Positions 49,709 to 61,294 are shown, numbered from the stretch's first letter. The stretch: DNA of 64,000 nt from Devosia sp. (GCF_024707125.1 NZ_JANQAH010000010.1:1-64000); one strand, 5' to 3'. Translations and numbers: made by a program. Notes: a model not told the origin generated them from the letters alone.

Positions 49709-50797
49709 TTAGTCAGGCCGCACGATGCGGTTGATGTGCCCCATCTTCCGCCCCGGCCGCGCTTCCGCCTTGCCGTAAAGATGCGGCTGGGTATCGCCGT
49801 CGATGCCATCCGGCACGACGTCCACTTCGTCTCCGACGAGATTCTGCATCACCACATCAGCATAGCGCTTGGGATCGCCAAGTGGCCAGCCGGCCACCGC
49901 CCGCATATGCTGCTCGAACTGATCGGTAAGGCAAACTGCCTCCGTCCAGTGCCCCGAATTATGCACGCGCGGTGCAATCTCATTGACCACCAGACTTGGC
50001 CGCTCTCCGCCAAGCACGAAGAATTCGACGCCAAGAACCCCGACATAGTCCAGCGCCACGACAATCACCTTGGCGAGCATTGCAGCATGCTTGGCAATAC
50101 CCGGCGCAATATCGCCCGGCACCGTCGAAGTGTAGAGAATATGGTTCCGGTGCACATTCTCGGCCGGATCGAACGCCCTAACCGAGCCATCGGCCCCGCG
50201 CGCCACGACCACCGAAATTTCCTTCTCAAAAGGCACAAACCCTTCCAGCACCAGCGGATGCGGTTTTAGCTCGACAAACGCCGCCTCGGCATCGCCCGGC
50301 TCGCGCAGCACCCGCTGCCCCTTGCCGTCATAGCCAAGCCGCGTCGTCTTCAGCACCGCCGGCAGTCCCAGCTCCGCCACCGCCGCCTTCAGATCATCCA
50401 GCGAATGCACCGCGCGATAAGGCGCCACCGGAATATTCTTGGAAGCCAGGAATCCCTTCTCGGCCAACCGGTCCTGCGAGATCGCCAGTGCATTGGCGCC
50501 CGGCCGCAGCGGCTTCAGGGCGCCCAAGATTTCCGCCGTCGCCGCCGGCACATTCTCGAATTCATAGGTGATGACGTCGACCTCAGCCGCGAACTTCCGC
50601 AGCGCCGCTTCGTCATCATATGCCGCCACCGTCTTGAACGGCGTCACATCAAAAGCCGGGCTCTGCGGGTCCGGGCAATAGATATGGCTCTTCAAACCGA
50701 GCTTGGCGCCGGCCAAAGCCAGCATACGACCAAGCTGCCCGCCCCCCAGAATACCGATGGTGGAACCAGGACGCAGCGAGACGGGTGAATCGGACAA
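49709..50797 (-). CDS. purK: 5-(carboxyamino)imidazole ribonucleotide synthase
   Basis: The 362-residue ATP-grasp enzyme joins AIR and bicarbonate in purine synthesis. GILGGGQLGRMLALAGAKLG is near residue 13. KTTRLGYDGKGQ and VNEIAPRVHNSGHWT are family motifs. TTG 50797 is taken as the start because it lies four bases after the purE stop and gives the normal N-terminus SDSPVSLRPGSTIG. No ATG is available there. PurK supplies N5-CAIR to PurE. Confidence 0.93.
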   Translation of the reverse strand: MSDSPVSLRPGSTIGILGGGQLGRMLALAGAKLGLKSHIYCPDPQSPAFDVTPFKTVAAYDDEAALRKFAAEVDVITYEFENVPAATAEILGALKPLRPGANALAISQDRLAEKGFLASKNIPVAPYRAVHSLDDLKAAVAELGLPAVLKTTRLGYDGKGQRVLREPGDAEAAFVELKPHPLVLEGFVPFEKEISVVVARGADGSVRAFDPAENVHRNHILYTSTVPGDIAPGIAKHAAMLAKVIVVALDYVGVLGVEFFVLGGERPSLVVNEIAPRVHNSGHWTEAVCLTDQFEQHMRAVAGWPLGDPKRYADVVMQNLVGDEVDVVPDGIDGDTQPHLYGKAEARPGRKMGHINRIVRPD

Positions 50798-50801
50798 GGC
50801 T

Positions 50802-51293
50802 CTACTCGGTATCGGAAGGAAATTGCGGGACGGAGGCAGTCTGCCGCGCGCGATGCGCATCGAGCCGATCGGCCAGTTCTTCATCGTTGAGAGCGAGGAC
50901 GGCAGCGGCCAGCAGCGCCGCATTGATTGCGCCCGGCTCGCCAATGGCCAGCGTCCCCACGGGCACGCCTCCCGGCATCTGCACGATGGAATAGAGACTA
51001 TCCATGCCGCTGAGCGCCTTGGAGCGCACCGGCACGCCGAACACCGGCAGCGGCGTCAGCGCCGCGATCATGCCCGGCAGGTGCGCCGCGCCCCCGGCCC
51101 CGGCAATGATGATCTTAAAGCCCTCGGCCTTGGCGTTCATGGCGAAATCGACCATCCGCTCGGGCGTACGATGCGCCGAGACGATCCGCGCCTCATATTC
51201 GACTTCGAGATTTTCGAGGGTTTCGGCGGCCAGCCGCATGGTGGGCCAGTCCGATTGGCTGCCCATGACAATGGCAACAGGTGGCTTGAGCAT
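50802..51293 (-). CDS. purE: N5-carboxyaminoimidazole ribonucleotide mutase
   Basis: The 163-residue protein has the PurE signatures [14 protein letters not shown] near residue 6, [27 protein letters not shown] and the catalytic-loop segment [13 protein letters not shown]. It converts N5-CAIR to CAIR. It forms an operon with purK, which starts just after its stop. Confidence 0.95.
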   Translation of the reverse strand: MLKPPVAIVMGSQSDWPTMRLAAETLENLEVEYEARIVSAHRTPERMVDFAMNAKAEGFKIIIAGAGGAAHLPGMIAALTPLPVFGVPVRSKALSGMDSLYSIVQMPGGVPVGTLAIGEPGAINAALLAAAVLALNDEELADRLDAHRARQTASVPQFPSDTE

Positions 51294-51376
51294 GGCGAGT
51301 TCTCCCCCTGCCGCTCCGCAAAGCGCGCATCTAGCCTAAAATGCGGCAGCGCTCAAGGCGTGAGCCGCCAAAAGCG

Positions 51377-51592
51377 TCAGGCGATAATGTCTGGAAGCAG
51401 GAAGCTTTCAAGCTGCACGATGCGATCTTTCAGCGCCAGCTTGCGCTTCTTGAGCCGCTGCACCAGCATCCGGTCGGCAAATTGCGATTGCGTCAAGGTA
51501 TGGATGGCGGCATCGAGATCCGCATGTTCCTGGCGCTTTGTCGCCAGCTCCAGCCCAAACTGGGCTTCCTGTTCCTTGTCGAGCTGCAACAT
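51377..51592 (-). CDS. DUF465 (YdcH-like) small protein
   Basis: The 71-residue helical protein has the DUF465 end RLKKRKLALKDRIVQLE. The family, including E. coli YdcH, is of unknown function. A second DUF465 gene lies 150 bases away in divergent orientation. Confidence 0.8.
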   Translation of the reverse strand: MLQLDKEQEAQFGLELATKRQEHADLDAAIHTLTQSQFADRMLVQRLKKRKLALKDRIVQLESFLLPDIIA

Positions 51593-51745
51593 CCACGAAA
51601 CCGGCTAGTCGTGCATCAAGTCACACTTGGTTAACGCATCGCATCACGATTTGCATCTCAATTCGATCACCCCCTTTTGAGGCGGTCGACAAAGCGTGAA
51701 AGATTTGTGACTATGCCTTCGTCCACGATGTCGAAGGAGTTGTCT

Positions 51746-51922
51746 ATGACCACTGAAGGCCACATCGCAGCGCTGGAAAGGCGCCACCAGGAACTGGACC
51801 GGCAGATTCAGGCAGAGATGCAGAATCGCCAATATGATGACCTGATGGTCTCCACGCTGAAACGCAAAAAGCTGGAAGTAAAAGACGAAATCACCCGCTA
51901 CAATGTGATGGAGCGGAACTAG
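51746..51922 (+). CDS. DUF465 (YdcH-like) small protein, second copy
   Basis: The 58-residue product contains HIAALERRHQELDRQI and STLKRKKLEVKDEITRY, the DUF465 pattern. ATG 51746 is chosen because AAGGAG at 51734-51739 sits six bases upstream. Earlier ATG codons at 51713 and 51728 lie in or before that site. It is divergent from the other copy and has its own terminator. Function unknown. Confidence 0.85.
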   Translation: MTTEGHIAALERRHQELDRQIQAEMQNRQYDDLMVSTLKRKKLEVKDEITRYNVMERN

Positions 51923-51951
51923 TCTGGTTGGACGACCAAAGGTTCTGAACT

Positions 51952-51984
51952 CAGGGGGTCACGGAATTTTCCGCGGCCCTTTTT
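51952..51984 (+). terminator. Terminator after the second DUF465 gene
   Basis: A two-part stem (AGGG with CCCT outside, CGGAA with TTCCG inside) is followed by TTTTT, about 30 bases after the stop. Confidence 0.7.
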
Positions 51985-52115
51985 ATTTGCCCTGCCGCGC
52001 GCGGCAGCGCAGACCAATTCATTAGGATTAACACCCTCTTAAGTCCCTTTCCTCATTCTCTCCCAAAACGGCACACCCGATTCGTGCCGAGCAACGAAAT
52101 GAACTTGGGATAGGC

Positions 52116-53600
<1,485 letters not shown>

Positions 53601-53723
53601 CGCTTTTGCCTTTTGGCATAGCCGATGTGCCCGCGCGACGCTTGCGCCGCGCGGAGGACAATGCTTTAGGGGCGGCTCGTCTCAATTGAGCGGGCAGCCA
53701 GACCAGACGCCCCACCCTCGATT

Positions 53724-53749
53724 GTCACGCCGGCGAAGGTCGGCATGAC
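53724..53749. repeat. Short palindrome with GTCAYGCCG arms
   Basis: GTCACGCCG at 53724-53732 and CGGCATGAC at 53741-53749 are nearly perfect inverted repeats around GCGAAGGT. Such elements are scattered between genes in many proteobacteria. Confidence 0.5.
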
Positions 53750-53801
53750 AAACGTTGCAGTGGCAGCGGCACGGATGCCCGCGTGTCTGAAAGCCCAAAA
53801 A

Positions 53802-55425
53802 ATGATCCGCCTCGAAAGCATCGGCAAGCAAAACGGCAAGCAGATTGTCTTCATCGAGGCATCTGCAACGCTGCTCAAGGGCGAAAAAGATCGGCCTCGT
53901 CGGTCCCAATGGCGCCGGCAAGACCACGCTTTTTCGCATGATTACCGGCGAAGAACAGCCTGACGAAGGCCAGGTCTCGGTCGAGCGCGGCACCACTATC
54001 GGCTATTTCAGCCAGGACGTCGGCGAAATGTCCGGCCGCAGCGCCGTCACCGAAGTCATGGACGGCGCCGGCCCCGTCAGCGCCATCGTCGTCGAAATGC
54101 GCGCCCTCGAAGCCGATATGGGCAATCCCGACAAGGCCGATGAGATGGACGCCATCATCGAGCGCTATGGCGAAATCCAGCATCAGTTCGAAGAACTCGA
54201 CGGCTACTCCCTCGATGGTCGCGCCCGCGAAGTGCTTGATGGCCTCGGCTTCTCCCAGGAAATGATGGACGGCGATGTCGGCGCCCTATCAGGCGGCTGG
54301 AAGATGCGCGTGGCCCTCGCCAAAATCCTCCTCATGCGCCCCGACGCGCTCCTCCTCGACGAACCCTCCAACCACCTCGACCTCGAAAGCCTCATCTGGC
54401 TCGAAGCCTTCCTGCAGAATTATCAAGGCGCCCTGTTCATGACCTCGCACGACCGCGAATTCATGAATCGCATCTGCACGAAAATCGTCGAAATCGACGC
54501 CGGCTCGCTGACCACCTATTCCGGCAACTACGAATTTTATCAGCAGCAGCGCGCCATCGCCGAAAAGAACCAGCAGGCCCAGTTCGAGCGCCAACAGGCA
54601 ATGCTGGCGAAAGAGCTCGATTTCATCGCCCGCTTCAAGGCCCGCGCCTCCCACGCTGCCCAGGTGCAGAGCCGCGTCAAGAAGATCGAAAAGATCGACC
54701 GCGTCGAACCGCCCAAGCGCCGCCAGACCGTCGAGTTCGAATTCCGCCCCGCCCCCCGCTCGGGCGAAGATGTTGCCCTACTTAAGGGTGTCTCCAAAAG
54801 CTACGGCTCGCGCTCCATCTATGACGGCTTGGATTTCCATGTCCGCCGCCGTGAACGCTGGGCCATCATGGGCATCAACGGCGCCGGCAAATCGACTCTT
54901 TTGAAACTGGTCACCGGCACCACCGAACCCGACCAAGGCACGGTCTCGCGCGGCCCTTCAGTAAAAATGGCCTATTTCGCCCAGCACGCCATGGATGTGC
55001 TCGATGGCGACCTGACCGTCTTCCAGCAGCTCGAATATTCCTTCCCGCAGGCGGGCCAAGCCCCGCTCCGCGCCCTTGCCGGTTGCTTTGGCTTCTCCGG
55101 CGATGAAATCGAAAAAAAGTGCCGCGTCCTCTCGGGTGGCGAAAAGGCCCGTCTGGTCATGGCCATGATGCTCTTCGATCCGCCGAACTTTTTGGTCCTC
55201 GACGAACCGACCAACCACCTCGACATCGCCACCAAGGAAATGCTGATCACGGCGCTGAGCCAATATGAAGGCACCATGCTCTTCGTCAGCCACGACCGCC
55301 ACTTCCTCGCCGCGCTCTCCAACCGGGTGCTCGAGCTGACCCCCGAAGGCGTCCACGCCTATGGCGGCGGCTACACCGAATACGTCGCCTCCACCGGCCG
55401 CGAGGCCCCGGGCCTGCATAGCTGA
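53802..55425 (+). CDS. ABC-F family ATPase, with a one-base frameshift near the start
   Basis: ATG 53802 opens MIRLESIGKQNGKQIVFIEAS. The frame breaks at the A run 53884-53888; removing one A gives KGEKIGLVGPNGAGKTTLF and joins the rest of the protein. Two ATPase domains follow: Walker A GPNGAGKT and GINGAGKST, signatures LSGGWKMRVAL and LSGGEKARLVM, and Walker B LLLDEPSNHLD and LVLDEPTNHLD. The linker between them is lysine- and glutamine-rich. No membrane domain is present, so it is a soluble ABC-F protein of about 540 residues, acting on ribosomes by family knowledge. Confidence 0.88.
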
Positions 55426-55479
55426 GCTAACACCCCTTTGCGCCACCCACCGGGCGGCGTCTCAAGTGCCATATCAGCC

Positions 55480-55574
55480 ATCGTCACCACCGGGCTTGTC
55501 CCGGTGGTCCACGCCATCCGCAGGATGGCAGGCCTCCCCGAGATGGATTGCCGGGACAAGCCCAGCAATGACGA
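55480..55574. repeat. Mosaic REP-like cruciform, copy B
   Basis: ATCGTCA is followed by the palindrome CCACCGGG-CTTGT-CCCGGTGG, a spacer, a mismatched ATTGCCGGG-ACAAG-CCCAGCAAT, and TGACGA. It is the element of 48415-48492 with the two inner palindromes exchanged. It fills the gap between the ABC-F gene and the outer-membrane gene. Confidence 0.75.
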
Positions 55575-55725
55575 CGAATTGAAAAAGCCGGAAAGCCTTG
55601 GACTCCCTAACGCCACCTTTCACAAATCGATAAAACCCGGTGCGTTAACCTTATTCCTTACCCGATCATTAAGACCTTGAGACGATTTTGGCCTCATGTT
55701 TAGGCGCATATCGACGAGGCCAAAA

Positions 55726-56400
55726 ATGAAGCGTTCCGCCATTGTGATTTCTGCTCTCCTGACGCTGACGGCGTCGGCAGGAGCCGCCGATCTGGGCTGG
55801 AACAGCGCCCCGGCCACTTCCCCCATGTATTCGTCCACCTCGGTGGTCGACTGGAACGGCTTCTATGCCGGCGTCAACGGCGGCTATACCTGGGGTACGA
55901 CGACGGTCAACCCGGCCATCGTCAACACCAACAATAACAGCTCGGGCTGGACCGCTGGTGCCCAGGCCGGTTTCAATGCCGATATGGGCGGCCTCGTGAT
56001 CGGCGCCGAAGGCGACTTGCAATGGGCGAACCTCGCCTATAGCGAGCCCAACAACCCGGCCCCGGGCACCTTTGAAGCCAAGCTCGACATGTTCGGCACC
56101 GTCCGTGCCCGCGCCGGCGGCACTTTTGGCCAGGTCATGCCCTATGTGACCCTCGGCGCCGCCTTCGGTCGCGGCACCGCGCAAATCGTCAATGGCGGCG
56201 TCACCACCTCGCAGTCGGCCACCCATTTCGGCTGGACCGCCGGTCTCGGCATCGAAGCCAAGGCCACCGACAATATCTCGGTCAAGGCCGAATACCTCTA
56301 TGTCGACCTCGGCAGCCAGAACTATAATGGCCCCGGCATCGGCCGCGACATCGGCCACAAGTTCAGCGTCATCCGCGCCGGCGTGAACTACAGCTTCTAA
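55726..56400 (+). CDS. Outer-membrane beta-barrel protein (Omp25/Omp31-like)
   Basis: The 224-residue protein has a signal peptide ending near AGAADL (residue 20). Then comes WNGFYAGVNGGYTWG and a series of alternating strands, ending in SVIRAGVNYSF with a terminal phenylalanine, the usual Bam signal. This is the OMP_b-brl family of eight-stranded barrels found in Brucella and other Rhizobiales. ATG 55726 is used; a frame from 55696 would add ten residues before the signal peptide. A terminator follows. Confidence 0.9.
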   Translation: MKRSAIVISALLTLTASAGAADLGWNSAPATSPMYSSTSVVDWNGFYAGVNGGYTWGTTTVNPAIVNTNNNSSGWTAGAQAGFNADMGGLVIGAEGDLQWANLAYSEPNNPAPGTFEAKLDMFGTVRARAGGTFGQVMPYVTLGAAFGRGTAQIVNGGVTTSQSATHFGWTAGLGIEAKATDNISVKAEYLYVDLGSQNYNGPGIGRDIGHKFSVIRAGVNYSF

Positions 56401-56434
56401 GGTTTCGGCCGCAAGGCCACCTTCTCAAAGCAAG

Positions 56435-56464
56435 AGGCCCCGTTCCACATCGGACGGGGCCTTT
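56435..56464. terminator. Terminator after the outer-membrane gene
   Basis: AGGCCCCGT pairs with ACGGGGCCT around a ten-base loop, followed by TT. It lies between the stops of two convergent genes. Confidence 0.75.
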
Positions 56465-56467
56465 GGC

Positions 56468-56962
56468 TTATCCGCACTGGCGCAGCACTTTGCCGATAGC
56501 CGCATTCGACCCCCGGGCGCCAAATTCGTGCCCGTCGAAAACTTCCAGTCCGCCCTGCGCCTTGTGCCGCACGAATCCGACGCGGATCAGGTCGGCAGCG
56601 CCTTGCGCGATCGCAGCCCATTGCCGGGCGACCGGCCCACGAACCAGGATCGAGCTGCCATCGCTGTGGATGAGTGGAAAATCCTGCGCGAAAATCGTGC
56701 CGCCAGTTGCGGCAAGGCTGCCGGATGCCGTTCCGCTGGCATTGATCGCGAGGCTCAAGGTCGCCGCCCCGGCCACTTCCTTGCTCGGCTTGCGCACCCA
56801 ATAGGCCATGGCGAGGTCACCGCCGCGGCAGGCGAACTGGAATTGCGCATCGCCATTATCGAAATAGGCGATGGGCACATTGCCGCCTTCATATTTCCAG
56901 TCCGCGGCGAAGCTGGGCGTTGCCAACAACAGGCACAGCGCAATGGAAAAGGGTCTCAGCAT
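56468..56962 (-). CDS. Hypothetical secreted protein
   Basis: The 164-residue product has a signal peptide ending in PSFA near residue 19. Then comes DWKYEGGNVPIAYFDNGDAQFQFACRGG-type text and a C-terminal cysteine (KVLRQCG). The two cysteines may bond. I do not recognise the family. It converges with the outer-membrane barrel gene. Confidence 0.7.
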   Translation of the reverse strand: MLRPFSIALCLLLATPSFAADWKYEGGNVPIAYFDNGDAQFQFACRGGDLAMAYWVRKPSKEVAGAATLSLAINASGTASGSLAATGGTIFAQDFPLIHSDGSSILVRGPVARQWAAIAQGAADLIRVGFVRHKAQGGLEVFDGHEFGARGSNAAIGKVLRQCG

Positions 56963-57054
56963 CGCGCTTTCAGCCTCGCCTCAAGAGAACGTCACGCAGC
57001 TTTCGCTGCGCCGCCACCTTGAGGCGCGTTGGTAAACGCGTCCCTAACTCGTCC

Positions 57055-57798
57055 CTATGCCTTGGGCCCCATGCCCGCAAAAGCCGCCTCGTCGCAGAAC
57101 ACGGTCACGTGAGCATGCTGCTGCAAGGCAGAGGCCGGGCAATCCACATCCATCGGCGCCAGAAAGGCCCGTGCCAAAGCCTCGGCCTTGGCTGCCCCCG
57201 TCGCCACCAGCACGATGGCGTGCGCATCAAGGATCGTACCAATCCCCATGGTGATCGCTTCAGGCGGCGGCACCTCGCCCGGCGGAAAATCGCTGGTATT
57301 GGCAGCAATCGTCGATGGCGTCAGCCTGGCCACCTGGGTGCGTCCATCAAAGGCCGAACCGGGTTCATTGAAGCCAATGTGCCCATTGCGGCCGATGCCG
57401 AGAAGTTGCACATCCACGCCCCCGCGCGCTGCAATCGCCGCCTCATAGGCAGAGCAAGCCGCTTCCGCATCGTCACCGGCCTCGGGCAGCAAGGCCCGAT
57501 CCGCCGGCAAATCGACATGGCGGAAGAAATGCTCCTCCATATAGCGCCGGAACGAGGCCGAATGGCCCACGGGCAGCCCGACATATTCATCGAGATTAAA
57601 GCTCGACGCCTCGGCAAAGGAGAGGCCGGTCTCGGCGCTCACCCGCACCAGTGCCTCATAGATCGACACAAACGTCTTGCCGGTGGCAAGGCCAAGCACC
57701 GTTTGCGGGCGCGCCCGAACCACCTCCGCGATATGGGACGCAACCGCCTGGGCAACGAACTCCGGCGACGAAAAAACCTGAAACTGAGCTTTGGTCAT
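57055..57798 (-). CDS. nagB: Glucosamine-6-phosphate deaminase (NagB-like)
   Basis: The 247-residue isomerase/deaminase has the catalytic aspartate D70 in SFNLDEYVGLP and the loop LLGIGRNGHIGFNEPGS near residue 127. It converts glucosamine 6-phosphate to fructose 6-phosphate and ammonia. It is shorter than E. coli NagB (266). It is the last gene of the sugar ABC operon, 20 bases after the kinase. No nagA is present. Confidence 0.88.
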   Translation of the reverse strand: MTKAQFQVFSSPEFVAQAVASHIAEVVRARPQTVLGLATGKTFVSIYEALVRVSAETGLSFAEASSFNLDEYVGLPVGHSASFRRYMEEHFFRHVDLPADRALLPEAGDDAEAACSAYEAAIAARGGVDVQLLGIGRNGHIGFNEPGSAFDGRTQVARLTPSTIAANTSDFPPGEVPPPEAITMGIGTILDAHAIVLVATGAAKAEALARAFLAPMDVDCPASALQQHAHVTVFCDEAAFAGMGPKA

Positions 57799-57818
57799 GG
57801 GTCTCTATGTAGAAAAGA

Positions 57819-58718
57819 TCAGCTCGCGCTGCGAATGCTGCCGGTACCGCCCGAAGCTTGCACCGAGCGGGTGCCAGCCTCGATCGCCGCCGTCAAGGCC
57901 GTGCGATTGTCCGCGCCATCGAGCCAGGCGTGGATGAAACCGGCATTGAAGGCATCGCCCGCCCCGGTCGTATCCACCACTTCGACCCGCGCGCTCGGCA
58001 GGTCGATGATCTCGTCGCCCGCTGCCAGAATAGCGCCCTCGCCACCCCGCTTCAGTGCCACGACGGGAAAGTGCCGCTGCAGCACTGCCAGCGCGGCGCC
58101 CGGATCGGTCTTGCCGGTCAGTGCCTCTGCTTCTTCCATATTGGGCAGGAAGACATCGGTCCCCGTCGTCCGTTCGAAGAATAGCGGATCCCGGATAAGG
58201 TCCGCGTCCCAGCTCGGATCGAGCGACACCGTCAGCCCATGGCTTTTGGCCTTAGCAATGGCATCGGGCATTTCGTGCAGCGTCGCATATTCCGCAATGT
58301 GCAGATGCGCGACGTCAGGCGAAGCCAGTGCCGCCTCGAACCCGGCCGGCCGCGCATGGCCAGCCCGGCGCGACAGGAAGGCGCGATCCCCATCATGCAC
58401 CATGACCACGGTCAGCTGCGGCCCCGCCGTCTCGTGCCGATCGAGAAACTGCAGGTCGAGCCCCAGTTCATCGATCTGCTCGGACAGCGCCGAAGACAGC
58501 GCATCGGTGCCAAACCGCGCCAGGAGCGCCGAGTGGCGCCCCAGCGCCGCCAGATGCGCGGCGGTAATGAGCGCGCCGCCGCCCGGCGTCAGGGCGAATT
58601 CGCGGGCAAAAAGCTCGCGCCCCAATTGGGGCATGCCGTCGAGCCCGCGAAACACCATGTCGCAATAGATGCGGCCGAGATTGAGCACAGCCCCGGCGCG
58701 TGGAATAGAAGATGTCAT
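57819..58718 (-). CDS. PfkB-family sugar kinase
   Basis: The 299-residue protein is a ribokinase-like kinase. The C-terminal signature DTTGAGDAFNAGFIHAWLDG holds the catalytic aspartate, and GGALITAAHLAALG lies near residue 48. It phosphorylates a sugar or amino sugar. It overlaps the ATPase gene by four bases and is followed by nagB, which points to an amino-sugar substrate whose 6-phosphate NagB can use. The true substrate is inferred. Confidence 0.88.
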   Translation of the reverse strand: MTSSIPRAGAVLNLGRIYCDMVFRGLDGMPQLGRELFAREFALTPGGGALITAAHLAALGRHSALLARFGTDALSSALSEQIDELGLDLQFLDRHETAGPQLTVVMVHDGDRAFLSRRAGHARPAGFEAALASPDVAHLHIAEYATLHEMPDAIAKAKSHGLTVSLDPSWDADLIRDPLFFERTTGTDVFLPNMEEAEALTGKTDPGAALAVLQRHFPVVALKRGGEGAILAAGDEIIDLPSARVEVVDTTGAGDAFNAGFIHAWLDGADNRTALTAAIEAGTRSVQASGGTGSIRSAS

Positions 58719-59782
58719 GCGCGGCCCAGAGCCTTTTCGCTGACGGCATCGAAGAGGTAGAGCGAGCCGGCCCCGGCATGCACCGACACCGTGCTGCCGA
58801 TGGCAGGAACGACGCGACCAGGCGCCGTCGCAATAACCTGCGCCTTGCCGACATTGAGATGCACCAGCGTTTCGGAACCCAGCGGCTCCACCGCCTCGAC
58901 CGTGCCGCTCGCCGAAAGCCCCGCGCCCGTAGCTTCGCCGACCACCAGGTCATGCGGACGCACGCCGATCAGCGCCTTGCCCTCATGCGCCGGCAAAGCC
59001 AGCCCCGAAATCGTGGCCCCATCCACGCTCAGATTGCCGCCAGAAATCGTGCCCTCAACCATGTTCATCGACGGGCTGCCGATAAACCGCGCGGTAAAGA
59101 CATCGACCGGGTTTTCGTAGAGATCGGTCGGCGAGCCCACCTGCAGGATATTGCCGTCGCGCATGACGACGATCTTGTCAGCCATGGTCATGGCTTCAAC
59201 CTGATCATGCGTCACATAGACGATCGTGGTCCCAAGCCGGCGATGGAGGCTCTTGATCTCCATGCGCATCTGCGAGCGCAGCTGCGCATCGAGATTGGAT
59301 AGCGGTTCGTCAAAGAGGAAAGCCGCGGGATCACGCACCATGGCGCGCCCAATGGCAACGCGTTGGCGCTGGCCACCGGACAGAGCCGCCGGCCGCCGAT
59401 CGAGCAGCTTTTCGAGCCCCAGGATCTTGCCGGTTTCCTCGATCCGCTTCTGCTTCTCGGCCTTCGACAGCTTGGACGTATAAAGCCCAAAACCGATATT
59501 CTGGCCCACGGTCATGTGCGGATAGATGGCGTAGTTCTGGAACACCATGGCGATATTGCGCTGCTTGGGCTCGCGCTGGTTCACCACTTCCCCGCCAATC
59601 AGCAGATTGCCGCCCGAAATATCTTCGAGCCCAGCAATCATGCGCAGCGTCGTCGATTTACCGCAGCCCGAGGGGCCGACAAACACGACGAATTCCCCAT
59701 CTTCGATAGTGAGGTCAATGCCATGCACGGCGCGGGTCTTGCCGTATTCCTTGACCAGTTTCTGCAGTTCGATCTTGGCCAT
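58715..59782 (-). CDS. Sugar ABC transporter ATPase (UgpC/MsmK/MalK type)
   Basis: The 355-residue ATPase starts MAKIELQKLVKEYGKTRAVH. It has Walker A GPSGCGKST, signature LSGGQRQRVAIGRAM, Walker B FLFDEPLSNLD and a C-terminal TOBE domain. It powers the two permeases of this operon. ATG 59782 overlaps the TAA of the lyase gene as TAATG when the lyase frame is corrected. As the sequence stands, the two genes read as one 858-residue frame, which I do not believe. Confidence 0.9.
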   Translation of the reverse strand: MAKIELQKLVKEYGKTRAVHGIDLTIEDGEFVVFVGPSGCGKSTTLRMIAGLEDISGGNLLIGGEVVNQREPKQRNIAMVFQNYAIYPHMTVGQNIGFGLYTSKLSKAEKQKRIEETGKILGLEKLLDRRPAALSGGQRQRVAIGRAMVRDPAAFLFDEPLSNLDAQLRSQMRMEIKSLHRRLGTTIVYVTHDQVEAMTMADKIVVMRDGNILQVGSPTDLYENPVDVFTARFIGSPSMNMVEGTISGGNLSVDGATISGLALPAHEGKALIGVRPHDLVVGEATGAGLSASGTVEAVEPLGSETLVHLNVGKAQVIATAPGRVVPAIGSTVSVHAGAGSLYLFDAVSEKALGRA

Positions 59783-61291
59783 TAGACGGTTCCCTTCAAT
59801 GCGCCAAAGCGCTCTTTCAGCATGGCGCGCGGCATCAGCCTGGCGGCGCAGTATTTTTCCATTGATGTCAGCAAGCCGCTCAGCGTCGTGCCGATAACCG
59901 GCGATGGCGGCGTTGAGCGGCTCGGGCGCCGGACCGCCAAAGCGGGTGCGCACCGAGACGAAATATTCCGGCGAGACGATTTCCGCGAAGCTGGTTTCAT
60001 CAAGCGCCGAACGCCGTCCGGTCGCCTTCTCGAAAGCAGCAGTGAACGGCGCATATCCATCGCTGACGAGATCGCCACCCATGGCGACCACCGCCTTGGC
60101 GACGGACGCCGCAATCTCATGCCCCTCGCGGAAGGACAGCCCTTCCCGGCGCACGAGCGAGTCAGCCAGCTCCGTAATGGTGATGCACGAGCGCGAAATA
60201 TTGTCCCGCACCCGCTTGGGATCGATACGGATCTGCTGCACCAGCGCCGCCAAGAGATCGAGCACGCGATAGGCTGAGGCAAAGGCCTGGTAGCCCATGG
60301 CCTGCGTTTCGCCCTCGCTGTCATTCATGTCGGTAAAGGGCGTGTTGTGCATCACCGTGAGCATGGAATGCGCCCGCCCAGCCGTCTGGCTCGCCAAATG
60401 GCGAAGATGCTCGATCGGCACCGGATTGCGCTTTTGCGGCATGATCGACGAGATCTGCACGAGGCTATTGGGCACATAAATCTGCCCCACCTCGAAGCTG
60501 GTCCAGACCTGAAAATCCTGGATCGGGCGCCCCAGGTGCAGGAACATCAGTTCCAAGGCCGAATAGGTCGAGGTGATGTAGTCCACCCCGGCAATGCAGG
60601 AATAGGAGTTCTGCAACGGCGCCGCAAAACCCAGAAGCTCCGCCACCCGGGCCCGATCCGTCGGGAAACCTGTCGTCGTGATCGCGGCCGCGCCCATGGG
60701 CGAAAGCTCGACGATCCGATAGGCCTCAAACAGCCGCTCGATATCGCGCCCAACGAACTCAACGATGGCCGAGAGATAGTGCCCAAACGTCGTCGGCTGC
60801 GCCGGCTGCCCATGCGTATAGGCAACGATCAGCGTGTCCTTCTCGCGCTCCGCCGCATCGATCAGCGTCGCATGCAGCTTCAGTGCCTTCTCAATAAGAA
60901 CATTGAGCCGCTCGCGAAGACCGAGCTTGAAGAGCGTATGGTCGATATCATTGCGCGAGCGCGCCGTGTGCAGCCGCCCACCAAGATCGGGCCCAACGCG
61001 CTTCTTCAGTTCCTTCTCGATGAGGAAGAAGAAGTCCTCCACCTCACCCGTGTAGACGAGCTTCGACGGCTCAATTTCCGCATCGATGCTGTCGAGCGCC
61101 ACGGCAATATCGCGCGCCTGAGCGGCATCCAGAATGCCGGTCTCGGTGAGCATCACCAGATGCGCACGGTCGATGGCCTTAAAGCCTTCGACATGGTGGT
61201 CCTTGGCGCCATCGAACAGTGGCGCCAGGACGGTTTCCTTATAGACCGGATCGGGAAAGACCGACTGATCGGAAGAACGGGGATCGGTCAT
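59782..61291 (-). CDS. Argininosuccinate lyase-family enzyme in a sugar ABC operon; probable frameshift at its 3' end
   Basis: The ~500-residue protein is a member of the argininosuccinate lyase/fumarase superfamily. The signatures are GRLHTARSRNDI (about residues 105-116), YTHGQPAQPTTFGHY and SSIMPQKRNPVPIEH (281-295), with the catalytic serine S281 or S282 in a loop. Near the C-terminus a T run at 59854-59858 (an A run in the gene) breaks the frame. One base less gives a C-terminus ending ERFGALKGTV and a stop overlapping the next ATG. Its place between permeases and ATPase suggests cleavage of an aspartate-derived conjugate and not arginine synthesis. Confidence 0.85.
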
Positions 61292-61294
61292 GGC

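Noticed and set aside
58715..61291. Genuine 858-residue lyase-ATPase fusion enzyme
   Set aside because: A single-base change at a homopolymer gives normal lengths for both proteins and a TAATG junction, and four other genes show the same kind of break.
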